From: Rhizobium binae
GTDB taxonomy: Bacteria > Pseudomonadota > Alphaproteobacteria > Rhizobiales > Rhizobiaceae
NCBI RefSeq assembly: GCF_017357225.1
Contig: NZ_CP071604.1
Span: 1,367,001-1,431,000, forward strand
Direction of reading: 5' to 3'
Length of the DNA stretch: 64,000 nucleotides
The notes beneath the pieces were generated by a model. It saw only the letters and a list, made by a program, of their open reading frames with translations, did not search any database and had not been told where the DNA came from. The translations under genes were made by a program, and so were the position numbers. Position 1 is the first letter of the stretch. Every line of letters begins with the position of its first letter. This document shows, in pieces, positions 45,985-56,125 of this stretch.

Positions 45985-47393
45985 GCCGCTTCAGGGTTCT
46001 CTTCAAGTCCACCGCAGTCCGCCTTTCGGCACTCTATATCCTGCTTTTCGCCATCTGCGCCGCGACCCTCGTCTTCTATGTGACGGCGATGTCGGAACGG
46101 CTGCTGACCGGCCAGATCCGCGATGCCGTCAAGCAGGAGGTGGAGCAGGTGCAGCGCGCCTACGACACCGGCGGCATGAACCTCCTGCTGCGCACGATGG
46201 AGCGGCGCGCCCGCCAGCCGGGCGCCAATCTCTATATCATCGCCGGCCCGTCGGGCGATATTCTCGCTGGCAATGTCGCCTCTGTGCAGCCGGGCGTCTT
46301 CGAGGAGGTCGGCTGGACTTCCGCGCCCTTCGCCTATCAGCGTTATACCGACGGCGGCGGTCTCGAGCGGCGCCATCGGGCGATCGCCAATATCTTCGTG
46401 CTCGACAACGGCTTGCGGATCCTGATCGGCCGCGACCTCGGCGATCCCGAACGTTTCCGTCTCCTGGTGCGTCAGGCATTGATGGTGGCGCTGGCGATTA
46501 TGGGGCTCGGCGCGATCATCATCTGGTTCGCCATCGGCCGCAATGCGCTCAAACGCATCGACCGCATGTCGGATGCGAGCAAGAAGATCATGGCCGGCGA
46601 CCTGTCGCAGCGTCTGCCGGTTGGCGGCTCCGGCGATGAGTTCGATCGGCTGTCGATGTCGTTGAACACCATGCTGGAGCGCATCGAGAAGCTGAATGAA
46701 GGCCTGCGGCAGGTCTCCGACAACATCGCCCACGATCTCAAGACGCCGCTGACCCGGCTGCGCAACAAGGCGGCCGATGCGCTCGACATGACCGATACCG
46801 ATACGCGGCGGGTAGCACTCGAAGGCATCATTTCCGAATCGGACCAGCTGATCCGCACCTTCAACGCGCTGCTGATGATTTCGCGTGTCGAGGCCGGATC
46901 GGTCGCCGCGGAGATGTCGCCGGTCGAGCTGTCGGCCATTGTCTCCGACAGCGCCGAGCTTTACGAGCCGGCGGCGGAAGAGGCCGGGCTCGGCTTGAGC
47001 GCCAGCGTCGAACCCGGGATCGAGGTGCAGGGAAATCGCGAGCTGATCGGTCAGGCGATCTTCAACCTCCTCGACAATGCGATCAAATATTCGTCCGATA
47101 GGCAAGGGGCGGGCGAGGTGTCGCTGAAGCTTGCCCGCCGCCCGGATGGCATCTGCCTGTCAGTGGCCGACCATGGGCCGGGTGTTCCGGCCGATCGGCG
47201 CGACGACGTGGTCAAGCGTTTCGTGCGCCTCGACGAAAGCCGCTCGAAACCGGGCACGGGGCTCGGACTTTCGCTGGTGGAGGCGGTGATGGAACTGCAC
47301 AACGGCCGGCTGGAGCTCTCCGATACCAATCCGGACCAGCCGGAACAACGCGGACTGACCGTCAGCATGATCTTCCCGGCTAAGGCTGCCTAA
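45981..47393 (+). CDS. Sensor histidine kinase partnered with the preceding regulator
   Basis: 470 residues: a membrane helix (about 13-35), a periplasmic sensor (35-165), a second helix (166-187), a HAMP domain (188-240), then the H-box NIAHDLKTPLTRLRN, N-box NLLDNAIKYS, G1 DHGPGVP, and G2 GTGLGLSLV. The H-box is of the QseC/PmrB-like HPK class. It starts in an ATGA overlap with its regulator. A role in envelope stress is suggested by its place next to degP but is not shown. Confidence 0.9.
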   Translation: MSRFRVLFKSTAVRLSALYILLFAICAATLVFYVTAMSERLLTGQIRDAVKQEVEQVQRAYDTGGMNLLLRTMERRARQPGANLYIIAGPSGDILAGNVASVQPGVFEEVGWTSAPFAYQRYTDGGGLERRHRAIANIFVLDNGLRILIGRDLGDPERFRLLVRQALMVALAIMGLGAIIIWFAIGRNALKRIDRMSDASKKIMAGDLSQRLPVGGSGDEFDRLSMSLNTMLERIEKLNEGLRQVSDNIAHDLKTPLTRLRNKAADALDMTDTDTRRVALEGIISESDQLIRTFNALLMISRVEAGSVAAEMSPVELSAIVSDSAELYEPAAEEAGLGLSASVEPGIEVQGNRELIGQAIFNLLDNAIKYSSDRQGAGEVSLKLARRPDGICLSVADHGPGVPADRRDDVVKRFVRLDESRSKPGTGLGLSLVEAVMELHNGRLELSDTNPDQPEQRGLTVSMIFPAKAA

Positions 47394-47530
47394 ACCGCTT
47401 ATGCGGAAACACGATCGGTTGAATCGCGTATTGGCGGTTTGGCGCCGAGACCCTAGTTTAATTCCGATCGAGAAAACGGGGCCGTGATTCTGCCGGCCTT
47501 TTCCGTCCGCTCCAAAGCCAGGGAGAGCGT

Positions 47531-50485
47531 ATGCTGACGAAATCGACGCATGGCCTGAAGGACGTTGGCGAAGGGCTGTTGCGACCGCTGAGCCAGACGG
47601 AGCTGAAGCTGGCGATGAGCGACCTCCAGCAGGCCGGCAAAAGCGAGCCGGCCGTCGCCGCGATGCTGAAGAGCGAGGGGCGGCTGCGCGATTTCATCGC
47701 CGCGGTGCTGACGCTCTCGCCCTACCTGCGCGAAATCGTCAATCTCGACCCGGCCATCCTCGCCGGCGCCATCACCCAACCCTTGGAGCCGCAGATCGAA
47801 GCGCTGATCGCCGAGGCGCGGGACTGTTGGCGGCCGGGCGAGGGGGACGCGCCGGCCGAATCGGCGGTAATGAGCAGGCTGCGGATCATCAAGCGCAAGG
47901 CCGCCTTCCTCGTTGCACTCGCCGATCTCTCGCGCATCGTCGATGGCCGGGCCACGACCGCCTGGCTGAGCGAGCTCGCCGAAGCCTCTGTCGCCGCTGC
48001 AATCGACCATCTGCTGCTCTCCGCGCATGAGGGCGGAAAAGTCAGGCTGCGGGATCCGGCGAAGCCGAGCGAGGGCTCGGGACTGATCGTGCTCGGCATG
48101 GGCAAACTCGGCGCCTGCGAGCTTAACTACTCCTCCGATATCGACCTCGTCGTCTTTTTCGACGAGCAGGCCGGCATCGTGCCCGACCCCGATGACGCCA
48201 TCGAGGTGTTCCCGAGGATGATGCGCCGGCTGGTGCGCATCCTGCAGGAGCGCACCGCTGATGGTTATGTCTTCCGCAGCGATTTGCGATTGCGCCCGGA
48301 TCCCGGCTCGACGCCGCTGGCGATCCCGGTCGACGCGGCGATGATCTATTACGAGGGCAGGGGCCAGAACTGGGAGCGGGCGGCCTTTATCAAGGCGCGC
48401 GCCGTGGCCGGCGACCTTGCTGCGGGCGAGGAATTCCTGCGCGGGCTGTCGCCTTTCGTCTTCCGCAAATATCTCGATTACGCGGCGATCGCCGATATCC
48501 ACTCGATCAAGCGGCAGATCCACGCGCATAAGGGGCACGGCGCCATCGCGGTCAAGGGCCATAATGTCAAGCTCGGGCGCGGCGGCATCCGCGAGATCGA
48601 ATTCTTCGTCCAGACCCAGCAGCTGATCGCCGGCGGCCGCATGCCGGCGCTGCGCGGCCGCGGGACGGAGGAGACGCTCGGCGAGCTCACCAAGGCGAAA
48701 TGGATCGACGCCGAGACTCGCGACGAACTGACGGAGGCCTACTGGTTCCTGCGTGACGTCGAACATCGCATCCAGATGGTGCGCGACGAGCAGACCCACC
48801 TGTTGCCGGAGACCGACGCCGACCTCAAGCGCATCGCTTTCATGATGGGCTTTACCGACACGCCGAGCTTTACCGAACGGCTGGTCGGCGTGCTGAAGAC
48901 GGTAGAGCGGCGGTATGCCCGCCTATTCGAACAGGAGAGCAAGCTTTCCACGGAAACCGGAAACCTCGTCTTCACCGGCCAGGGCGACGATCCGGATACG
49001 CTGGAGACCTTGAGGAAGCTCGGCTTCACCAGGCCGTCCGACATTTCCCGCATCATCCGAACCTGGCATTACGGCCGCTACCGCGCGACGCAATCGGTGG
49101 AGGCGCGTGAAAGGCTGACGGAGCTGGCGCCGGAACTCCTGCGCGTCTTCGGCGAAAGCAAGCGCGCCGACGAGGCGCTGCTGCGCTTCGACAGTTTCAT
49201 CTCGGGCCTTCCCGCCGGCATCCAGCTCTTCTCGCTGCTCGGCAGCAACCCGGCGCTCCTGTCGTTGATCGTCAACGTCATGTCCTCGGCACCGCGGCTG
49301 GCCGAAGTGATCGCCGCCAAGCCGCATGTTTTTGATGGCATGCTCGATCCTGGCCTGATGGCCGAGCTGCCGACGCGCGATTATCTCGGCGAGCGGCTGA
49401 AGGGCTCGCTCGTCCAGGCGCGCCATTATGAGGAGGTGCTCGACCGGCTGCGCATCTTTGCCGCCGAACAGCGCTTCCTGATCGGCATCCGCCTGCTCAC
49501 CGGCGCAATCAATGGCGCAATGGCCGCCCGCGCCTTCACCCATCTCGCCGATCTCATCATCGCCGCCGCACTCGATGCCGTGACAAGCGAGATGCGGGCC
49601 GCACACGGCGAGTACCCCGGCGGGCGCATCGCCATCGCCGGCATGGGCAAACTCGGCAGCTTCGAGCTGACTGCAGGATCGGATATCGATCTGATCCTGC
49701 TTTATGATTATGACGACGCCGCCTCCGAATCCGACGGGCCGAAGCCGCTCGACGCGACGCGCTACTTCACCCGCATCACGCAGAGGCTGATCGCCGCCTT
49801 GTCGGCGCCGACGGCCGAAGGCGTGCTCTATGAGGTCGACATGCGGCTGCGCCCCTCCGGCAACAAGGGGCCGGTTGCCACCCGCATCAATGCCTTCGGC
49901 AAGTATCAGCGCGAGGAGGCCTGGACCTGGGAGCATATGGCGCTCAGCCGCGCCCGGCTGATCTCCGGGGATGACAGCCTGATCGCCGAGGCGGAGCATA
50001 TCGTCCGGGAGGTGCTGTCGGCCGATCGCGACATCGCCAAGGTGGCGCATGACGTCGCCGAGATGCGCGAACTGATCAAAACGGAAAAACCGCCTTCCGG
50101 CCCCTGGGACCTGAAGCTGATCCCCGGCGGCGTCGTCGATCTCGAATTCATCGCCCAATACCTGGCGCTGATCGCGCCCGCCAAGGGCGTTGATGTCGCC
50201 GTCAACGGAATGAGTACCGGCGAGGCCCTGAAAGTGCTGGGCGGTGGGCTGATGGCGGCGGCCGATCTCGACACATGCCTGGAAGCCTTCGCGCTCTACA
50301 CCAGCCTTTCACAGCTGATCCGACTCTGCATCGAGAGCGAGTTCGACCCGAACGACGCACCGTCCGGCCTCGTCGAACTCGTCTGCCGCGCCGGCGACTG
50401 CCCCGACATCGGGATCCTGGAGGGCGAGGTGAAACGGCTTTCCAAGGCGGTCAGGAAGATTTTTTTGAGCGTGGTCAAAGCTTAA
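47531..50485 (+). CDS. glnE: Bifunctional glutamine synthetase adenylyltransferase/deadenylase
   Basis: 984 residues in two homologous halves, each with a nucleotidyltransferase motif: GMGKLGACELNYSSDIDLVV near residue 190 (deadenylylation half) and GMGKLGSFELTAGSDIDLIL near residue 705 (adenylylation half). GlnE modifies glutamine synthetase with AMP and removes it again under control of PII proteins, which sets ammonium assimilation. Its 3' end overlaps the convergent kinase gene by 4 bases. Confidence 0.96.
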   Translation: MLTKSTHGLKDVGEGLLRPLSQTELKLAMSDLQQAGKSEPAVAAMLKSEGRLRDFIAAVLTLSPYLREIVNLDPAILAGAITQPLEPQIEALIAEARDCWRPGEGDAPAESAVMSRLRIIKRKAAFLVALADLSRIVDGRATTAWLSELAEASVAAAIDHLLLSAHEGGKVRLRDPAKPSEGSGLIVLGMGKLGACELNYSSDIDLVVFFDEQAGIVPDPDDAIEVFPRMMRRLVRILQERTADGYVFRSDLRLRPDPGSTPLAIPVDAAMIYYEGRGQNWERAAFIKARAVAGDLAAGEEFLRGLSPFVFRKYLDYAAIADIHSIKRQIHAHKGHGAIAVKGHNVKLGRGGIREIEFFVQTQQLIAGGRMPALRGRGTEETLGELTKAKWIDAETRDELTEAYWFLRDVEHRIQMVRDEQTHLLPETDADLKRIAFMMGFTDTPSFTERLVGVLKTVERRYARLFEQESKLSTETGNLVFTGQGDDPDTLETLRKLGFTRPSDISRIIRTWHYGRYRATQSVEARERLTELAPELLRVFGESKRADEALLRFDSFISGLPAGIQLFSLLGSNPALLSLIVNVMSSAPRLAEVIAAKPHVFDGMLDPGLMAELPTRDYLGERLKGSLVQARHYEEVLDRLRIFAAEQRFLIGIRLLTGAINGAMAARAFTHLADLIIAAALDAVTSEMRAAHGEYPGGRIAIAGMGKLGSFELTAGSDIDLILLYDYDDAASESDGPKPLDATRYFTRITQRLIAALSAPTAEGVLYEVDMRLRPSGNKGPVATRINAFGKYQREEAWTWEHMALSRARLISGDDSLIAEAEHIVREVLSADRDIAKVAHDVAEMRELIKTEKPPSGPWDLKLIPGGVVDLEFIAQYLALIAPAKGVDVAVNGMSTGEALKVLGGGLMAAADLDTCLEAFALYTSLSQLIRLCIESEFDPNDAPSGLVELVCRAGDCPDIGILEGEVKRLSKAVRKIFLSVVKA

Positions 50486-52791
50486 GCATCATCCGGGATG
50501 CACAGCGAGATCACCGTGCCCACCGCTTCGCGCGAGCGTATTTTCATGCGGCCGCCATGCAGCGCGGTCAGCGAACGCGAGATGGCAAGCCCGAGGCCGG
50601 AGCCGCCCTTGCTTTTGGCATACTGGCTCTGAACCTGTTCGAAAGGCTGGCCGATCTTCGACAGCGCCGAGCGCGGGATGCCGATGCCGGTATCGGCGAT
50701 GGTGACGGTGACGGCGCCGTCGACGCGGCGTGTGCGCACCGCGATGCGGCCGCCATTGTCCGTGAACTTCACGGCGTTGGAGAGCAGGTTGAGCAGCACC
50801 TGTTTCATCGCCCGGCGGTCGGCCGTCAGCGTCAGGCCGGAAGAGATGCGCTGGTCGATGAGGATATTCTTTTCGGCCGCCGGAATGGCGGTGAAGCGCA
50901 GGCTTTCCTCGATCAGCGGCACGAGGTCGATGCGCTCGCGATGCAGCCGGAGATGGCCGGCCTCGATCTTCGACATGTCGAGGATGTCGTTGATGACGTT
51001 GAGTAGATGCTTGCCGCTGTCATGGATATCGCGGGCATATTCGTCGTATTTCAGCGAGCCGAGCGGCCCGAACATCTGGTTCTGCAGGATTTCCGAGAAG
51101 CCGAGAATGGCATTCAGCGGTGTGCGCAGCTCGTGCGACATGTTGGCGAGGAATTCCGACTTGGCTTTGTTGGCAGCCTCGGCGCGTTCCTTCTCCGCCT
51201 GATAGTTGGCGTTGGCCGTCGATAGCTCGGCCTTCTGGATTTCCAGCGTCTGGCGCGAGGCGGAAAGATCGCCGATCGTCGCCATCAGCCGGCGTTCGGA
51301 TTCGCGCAACCGCTCCTGATGGCGTTTCATCAGCGTGATGTCGGTTCCGACGGACACCCTGCCGCCGTCGCGGGTGCGCCGCTCGTTGATCTGCAGCCAG
51401 CGCTCGTCGGCCAGCTGCACCTCGGTCGTGCGGGAATAGCCGGAGCCGTCGGCATCGGCGATCCGCCGTTCGATCACGGGGCGAGCTGCGGCGGCATTGA
51501 CGATCGAGCGCTCGGTGCCGGGCACCAGCACGCTGTCCGGCAGCCCGTAAGCCTGCTGGAAATGCGTGTTGCACATGACGAGCCGGTCGTTCTTGTCCCA
51601 GAGCACGAAGGCTTCCGAGGTGCATTCGATGGCGTCGGCGAGCCGCTGGTCGGCTTCCGCATAGCGCTGGGCGAGCCGGTGCTGTTCGGTCACGTCCATG
51701 GCGATGCCGATCAGGTGCATGCGGCCGGAATTGCTGCGGATCACCTGGGCGCGGGCGCGCATCCAGACATAGTGGCCGCCGGCATGGCGCATGCGGAAGA
51801 TCTGGTCGACCTGGCCGGAATGGCCCTTGGCGATGGCGCGGGCGATCTCGTAGAGGCCGCCGTCGTCGGGATGCATCAGCCGCGCGGCCTCGCCGAAGCT
51901 CATCGTCTTGTCGGAGCCCGGCAGGCCGAGCATGTCGTACATCGAGCGCGACCAGAAGAATTCCCGGTTCTCGAAATCGAAGTCCCAAAGGCCGCAACGG
52001 CCGCGCGACAGCGCCGTCTCGACGCGCAGGTTCGATTCCAGGAAGATGTCGTCGGCGTCGCGGGCCCGCTTCACCTGCGTGTAATAGGCATAGAGGATGA
52101 CGAGCAGGATTGAGGAGATGCCGGCAAACAGAGTGACGTTGAGCGCCAGCTCCTCGCGCCAGAGCCGGCCGACCTCCTCGAGCGAGGTGGCGGCGACGAC
52201 ATAGCCGCCAGCATTGCCCATCAGCGTGATCTCGGCATAGTGCGGCACGCCGCCGATCGTCGTTTCGATGACGCCGGCCCGATCACCGAAACGGCGGATC
52301 GCCGAGACTTCGGGGAAGAAATCGCCGACATTGCTGCCGACACGCGGAAGCCCGGCGGTGGTTGCGGCAAAGACCTTGCCGCTGGCCTGCACCAGCAGCA
52401 CGAAGGCGCCGTTGTCCAGCCGGTCCTGCGGCAGGTACCTGGCAAGCCGGGCCTGTCCCTCGGCGATATCGCCGCTGTCGAATATGTCGGCCGCATCGGC
52501 AAATACGGCAGACGCCGTTGCCGCCGAAAGCGCGGTGGCATGGCGGGCGGAGGCCTCGAGCCGGCTATATTCGCTCATCATGCCGAAGAAATGCGAGGCG
52601 GCGACGACGGAGAGGAAGGCGATGATCAATGCCGGAATGGCGCGCTTCAAGATGAGCTCCGCCTTCGGCAGATGACGCAGGAGGGGTTCCGATGTCGAGC
52701 GACCGGAGAGGCTGTCTCGCCAGGCTTTCAGCCCGTCAAAATCGACACGCAGCCGTCCTCCGGCCACGGTTGCCCGCCGCACGTCCATCAT
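50482..52791 (-). CDS. pleC: PleC-type sensor histidine kinase
   Basis: 769 residues with two membrane helices (about 50-70 and 215-238) around a periplasmic sensor region. Two PAS domains follow (about 255-385 and 385-490; the first ends in IGIAMDVTEQ), then a coiled linker and the H-box MSHELRTPLNAILGFSEIL (about 545-563). The ATPase motifs are NLLSNAVKFTD, DTGIGIP, GSGLGLAIS. PleC acts on DivK/PleD in cell-cycle polarity. The gene order glnE-pleC supports the name, since the S. meliloti pleC homologue lies at the same place. The DivL-like alternatives are not excluded. Confidence 0.8.
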   Translation of the reverse strand: MMDVRRATVAGGRLRVDFDGLKAWRDSLSGRSTSEPLLRHLPKAELILKRAIPALIIAFLSVVAASHFFGMMSEYSRLEASARHATALSAATASAVFADAADIFDSGDIAEGQARLARYLPQDRLDNGAFVLLVQASGKVFAATTAGLPRVGSNVGDFFPEVSAIRRFGDRAGVIETTIGGVPHYAEITLMGNAGGYVVAATSLEEVGRLWREELALNVTLFAGISSILLVILYAYYTQVKRARDADDIFLESNLRVETALSRGRCGLWDFDFENREFFWSRSMYDMLGLPGSDKTMSFGEAARLMHPDDGGLYEIARAIAKGHSGQVDQIFRMRHAGGHYVWMRARAQVIRSNSGRMHLIGIAMDVTEQHRLAQRYAEADQRLADAIECTSEAFVLWDKNDRLVMCNTHFQQAYGLPDSVLVPGTERSIVNAAAARPVIERRIADADGSGYSRTTEVQLADERWLQINERRTRDGGRVSVGTDITLMKRHQERLRESERRLMATIGDLSASRQTLEIQKAELSTANANYQAEKERAEAANKAKSEFLANMSHELRTPLNAILGFSEILQNQMFGPLGSLKYDEYARDIHDSGKHLLNVINDILDMSKIEAGHLRLHRERIDLVPLIEESLRFTAIPAAEKNILIDQRISSGLTLTADRRAMKQVLLNLLSNAVKFTDNGGRIAVRTRRVDGAVTVTIADTGIGIPRSALSKIGQPFEQVQSQYAKSKGGSGLGLAISRSLTALHGGRMKIRSREAVGTVISLCIPDDA

Positions 52792-52921
52792 CTCTTCGCC
52801 TTGTCCCTCGTGTGATTCGCGCGCCGCTCGCTCGAACCTGACCTAGAGAATCATGGGTGATTCGCCTTGTCCAGAGGTAAAGGTAAAAATCCGTTAACTA
52901 TTTATATTTTCGTATCTTTCG

Positions 52922-52971
52922 GGCGATTCGAATCGCCGGGCGAAGCGGCCGTCGCATGCTGCGCGACGGCC
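52922..52971 (-). terminator. Two adjacent hairpins after pepN
   Basis: GGCCGTCGC (52947-52955) pairs with GCGACGGCC (52963-52971). Beside it, GGCGATTCGAATCGCC (52922-52937) is a perfect 16-base palindrome. Both lie just downstream of the pepN stop on the minus strand. No T-run follows, so they may stabilise the mRNA rather than stop transcription alone. Confidence 0.5.
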
Positions 52972-52983
52972 CGTCCGGGCAAA

Positions 52984-55632
52984 TCACCCTTTAAGCGTGC
53001 GCTCGACGATATCGCGCACGTCAGTGGAAAGGTCGGGCGCTCGCTCGATCTCGATCAGTGCGGAGCGGGCGTGATCGGCGCGTGTCGGTTCCAGCGAGCG
53101 CCAGGAGCGCATCGCGGTGAGAATCCGGGCCGCAAGCTGAGGGTTGCGGCCGTCGATCTCGAGAATCTGACCGGCGAGGAAGCGATAGCCTTCGCCGTCG
53201 GCCCGGCCGAAACCGGTCGGATTGGCAAAGGCGAAGGTTCCGACCAGTGCCCGCATCCGGTTCGGGTTGGTCCGCTTGAAAAGCGGATTCTCCATCAGGC
53301 CGCGCACCCGGTCCAGCGCCTCGACGCCTGGAATGCCGGCCTGGATCGTGAACCATTTGTCGATGACGAGCGCGTTTTCCGCAAAGCGATCGCGGAAGGC
53401 GGCCAGCGCCTCGCTTGTCTCCGCACTGTCGGGGAAACGATGGGCGAGGATCGTCAGCGCATGGCTGAGGTCGGTCATGTTGTCGGCTGCGTCGAAGGCT
53501 GCCTTGGCGCGCGCAGTCGTCTGTTCGGCGTGCGCGAGATAGGTCAGCGCGCTATTGCGCAGCGCGCGCAGGCCGGCGCTCTTGGCATCGGGGCTGAAGC
53601 CGCCGGATGTCGCCATCGCTGCGTAGAGGCCGGCAAAGACATCCTTTCCGGCATCGGCGATCTGTTTGAGGATTGCCTGCCGGCCGGCATGGATGGCGTC
53701 GGGATCGTTATTGCCGCCGAGTTCGCGGGCAATATCGGATTCGCTCGGCAGCGCCAGCGCCTGGGCGCGGAAGGCGGGCTCGAGGCTTTCGTCGGCGGCC
53801 GCCGCAATCAGCGTCTCGACGAAGGTCGGCTCGCAGACGACCGGCTTGCCCTCGCGCGCGTCGCGGGCAGCTTTCAGAAGGTTCGGCAAGGCCAGATCGG
53901 TCAGCGCCTGCCAGCGGGCGAAATGATCCGTCTCGTGGCGGGCAAGATGAGCAAGATCGGCCGGGCTTTGATCGAAATGCAGGTTGATCGGCGCCGAGAA
54001 GCTGCGGTTGATCGAGACGACGGGGCGCGAGCCGACGCCGTGAAAAACCGCCGTCTGCGTGCGGCCGGTCAGATGCAGCACCTCGCCGGCATACTCGGCG
54101 CCCTCGACCGAGCTCGGCGCGATCTTGCCGCCGTTTTCGCCGAAGAGCGCCAGGCTGAGCGGGATATGCATCGGTTCCTTGCTCGGCTGGCCGGGTGTAG
54201 CAGGCGTCATCTGTTCGAGCGACAGGGTGAAGCTGCCGGCCGCCGGATCATAGCTGCCCGATGCGGTGACGAGCGGCGTGCCGGCCTGATGGTACCAGAG
54301 CGAGAATTGCGTGAGGTCGCGCCCGCTCGCATCCTCGAAGCATTTGACGAAATCCTCGATCGTCACTGCCTGCCCGTCATGGCGGTCGAAATAGAGATCC
54401 ATGCCCTTCTTGAAGCCGTCTCTGCCGAGCAGCGTCGCGATCATCCGCGTGACTTCGCTGCCCTTCTCGTAGACGGTCCTCGTGTAGAAATTGTTGATCT
54501 CGCGATATGTCGTCGGCCGCACCGGATGGGCGAGCGGGCCGCCATCTTCCGGAAACTGCTCGGACTTCAGATGGCGCACATCGGCGATGCGCTTGACCGG
54601 GCGTGAGCGCTGGTCGGAGGTAAATTCCTGGTCACGAAAGACCGTCAGGCCTTCCTTGAGGCACAGCTGGAACCAGTCGCGGCAGGTGATGCGGTTGCCG
54701 GTCCAGTTGTGGAAATATTCGTGCGCGATGACCGTCTCGATATTGGCGTAGTCGGCATCGGTCGCGGTCTCGGGATCGGCAAGGATGTATCTGTCGTTGA
54801 AGACGTTGAGGCCCTTGTTCTCCATCGCGCCCATGTTGAAGTCGGAGACGGCGACGATCATGAAGATGTCGAGATCATATTCGCGCCCGAACCTCTCTTC
54901 GTCCCACGCCATCGAGCGCTTCAGCGCATCCATGGCATAGGCCGCGCGCGGCTCCTTGCCATGCTCGACATAGATCTTCAGCACCACGTCGCGGCCGGAC
55001 ATGGTGGTGAATGTGTCTTCGACGACGCCGAGATCGCCGGCGACCAGGGCAAAGAGGTAGCTCGGCTTCGGATGCGGGTCGAACCAGGCGGCGAAATGTT
55101 TGCCCGGGCCGTAGCCGGCGCCGCCGAGGAAGTTGCCGTTCGACAGGAGCAGCGGATTGGCCTCCTTGTCGGCGATGATGTTGACGGTGAACGGCGCAAG
55201 CACGTCGGGCCGGTCGGGGAAATAGGTGATGCGACGGAAGCCCTCCGCCTCGCACTGCGTGCAGTAGATGCCGCCGGTGCGATAGAGCCCCATTAGCTGG
55301 GTATTGGCCTCGGGATTGATGATCGTGGTGATCGTTAGCTCGAAGGGAGCGCTTTCCGGCAGGTCGCGCACCGTGAGGCTTTCCGGCGTCGCGTCATAAC
55401 GCGTGGGATCGAGCTCCACCTGGTCGAACAGCAGCCCCGCCAGGGTCAACTCGTCGCCGTCGAGCACGATCGGCGCGGTCATGTCGGCGCCCGGGCGGCG
55501 GTGAAAGATGAGACGAGCTTCGACCTTGGTCTCCGTCGGATCGAGTTCGAAGGTCAGGTCCACGCGTTCCAGCACGAAGTCGGTGGGACGGTAATCTGCC
55601 AGATGTATGACCTGGCCGGTATCTGTTCGCAT
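52984..55632 (-). CDS. pepN: Aminopeptidase N
   Basis: 882 residues, the usual length of gammaproteobacterial-type PepN. The exopeptidase motif GAMEN is at 268-272, and the zinc site HEYFH (304-308) with Glu327 in CLKEGLT. It removes N-terminal residues from peptides in the cytosol using Zn2+. The C-terminal half is the helical M1 domain. It stands alone, with its own upstream region (55633-55740), divergent from the transporter gene. Confidence 0.96.
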   Translation of the reverse strand: MRTDTGQVIHLADYRPTDFVLERVDLTFELDPTETKVEARLIFHRRPGADMTAPIVLDGDELTLAGLLFDQVELDPTRYDATPESLTVRDLPESAPFELTITTIINPEANTQLMGLYRTGGIYCTQCEAEGFRRITYFPDRPDVLAPFTVNIIADKEANPLLLSNGNFLGGAGYGPGKHFAAWFDPHPKPSYLFALVAGDLGVVEDTFTTMSGRDVVLKIYVEHGKEPRAAYAMDALKRSMAWDEERFGREYDLDIFMIVAVSDFNMGAMENKGLNVFNDRYILADPETATDADYANIETVIAHEYFHNWTGNRITCRDWFQLCLKEGLTVFRDQEFTSDQRSRPVKRIADVRHLKSEQFPEDGGPLAHPVRPTTYREINNFYTRTVYEKGSEVTRMIATLLGRDGFKKGMDLYFDRHDGQAVTIEDFVKCFEDASGRDLTQFSLWYHQAGTPLVTASGSYDPAAGSFTLSLEQMTPATPGQPSKEPMHIPLSLALFGENGGKIAPSSVEGAEYAGEVLHLTGRTQTAVFHGVGSRPVVSINRSFSAPINLHFDQSPADLAHLARHETDHFARWQALTDLALPNLLKAARDAREGKPVVCEPTFVETLIAAAADESLEPAFRAQALALPSESDIARELGGNNDPDAIHAGRQAILKQIADAGKDVFAGLYAAMATSGGFSPDAKSAGLRALRNSALTYLAHAEQTTARAKAAFDAADNMTDLSHALTILAHRFPDSAETSEALAAFRDRFAENALVIDKWFTIQAGIPGVEALDRVRGLMENPLFKRTNPNRMRALVGTFAFANPTGFGRADGEGYRFLAGQILEIDGRNPQLAARILTAMRSWRSLEPTRADHARSALIEIERAPDLSTDVRDIVERTLKG

Positions 55633-56125
55633 GGTGTTTCCTGAAGACCGTTATTTGACAACCGCGGAATACAGAGGCGGGCGCGCTCTGTGATATTTTG
55701 CCGGCATGATTACATTAAAGTCTGAACTAAAGTTAAAGCAAATTGCCCGTGAATGCGAAGTTGACGGGCAAAATATCTTATTGGAAGCGGAGGAATGAGG
55801 CTGCCGGTCGAAAGGCGCTATTTTCGATTGAGCGCCTTGCTCGCCGTCGGCTGTGCGACAGCATCTTCGCCGAGGCCGGCGCAATTCCGGTGGGTGGCAT
55901 TTCACCCGGCGGTTGGATGCGAAGAGGCGGAAAACTTGCGAGCGGTGGCGCTTGCGCCGCATTGTTCCCCTCCGGCTGAAAGCGATTTCGCGATTATCCC
56001 GCTTTGTGGCGGTTTTTTTCGCCCATCTCGATTTTCTTTGGCTACGATGGCAGACGTCACTCGCCGCGTCCCCGAGTCGGGACACGTCTCCCCGTTCATG
56101 TTACGTCAGCATCAGAGCCAGGATC

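Noticed and set aside
55651..56085. 144-codon minus-strand frame upstream of the EamA transporter gene
   Set aside because: It is Arg/Ser-rich with no start signal and overlaps the promoter region shared with pepN.
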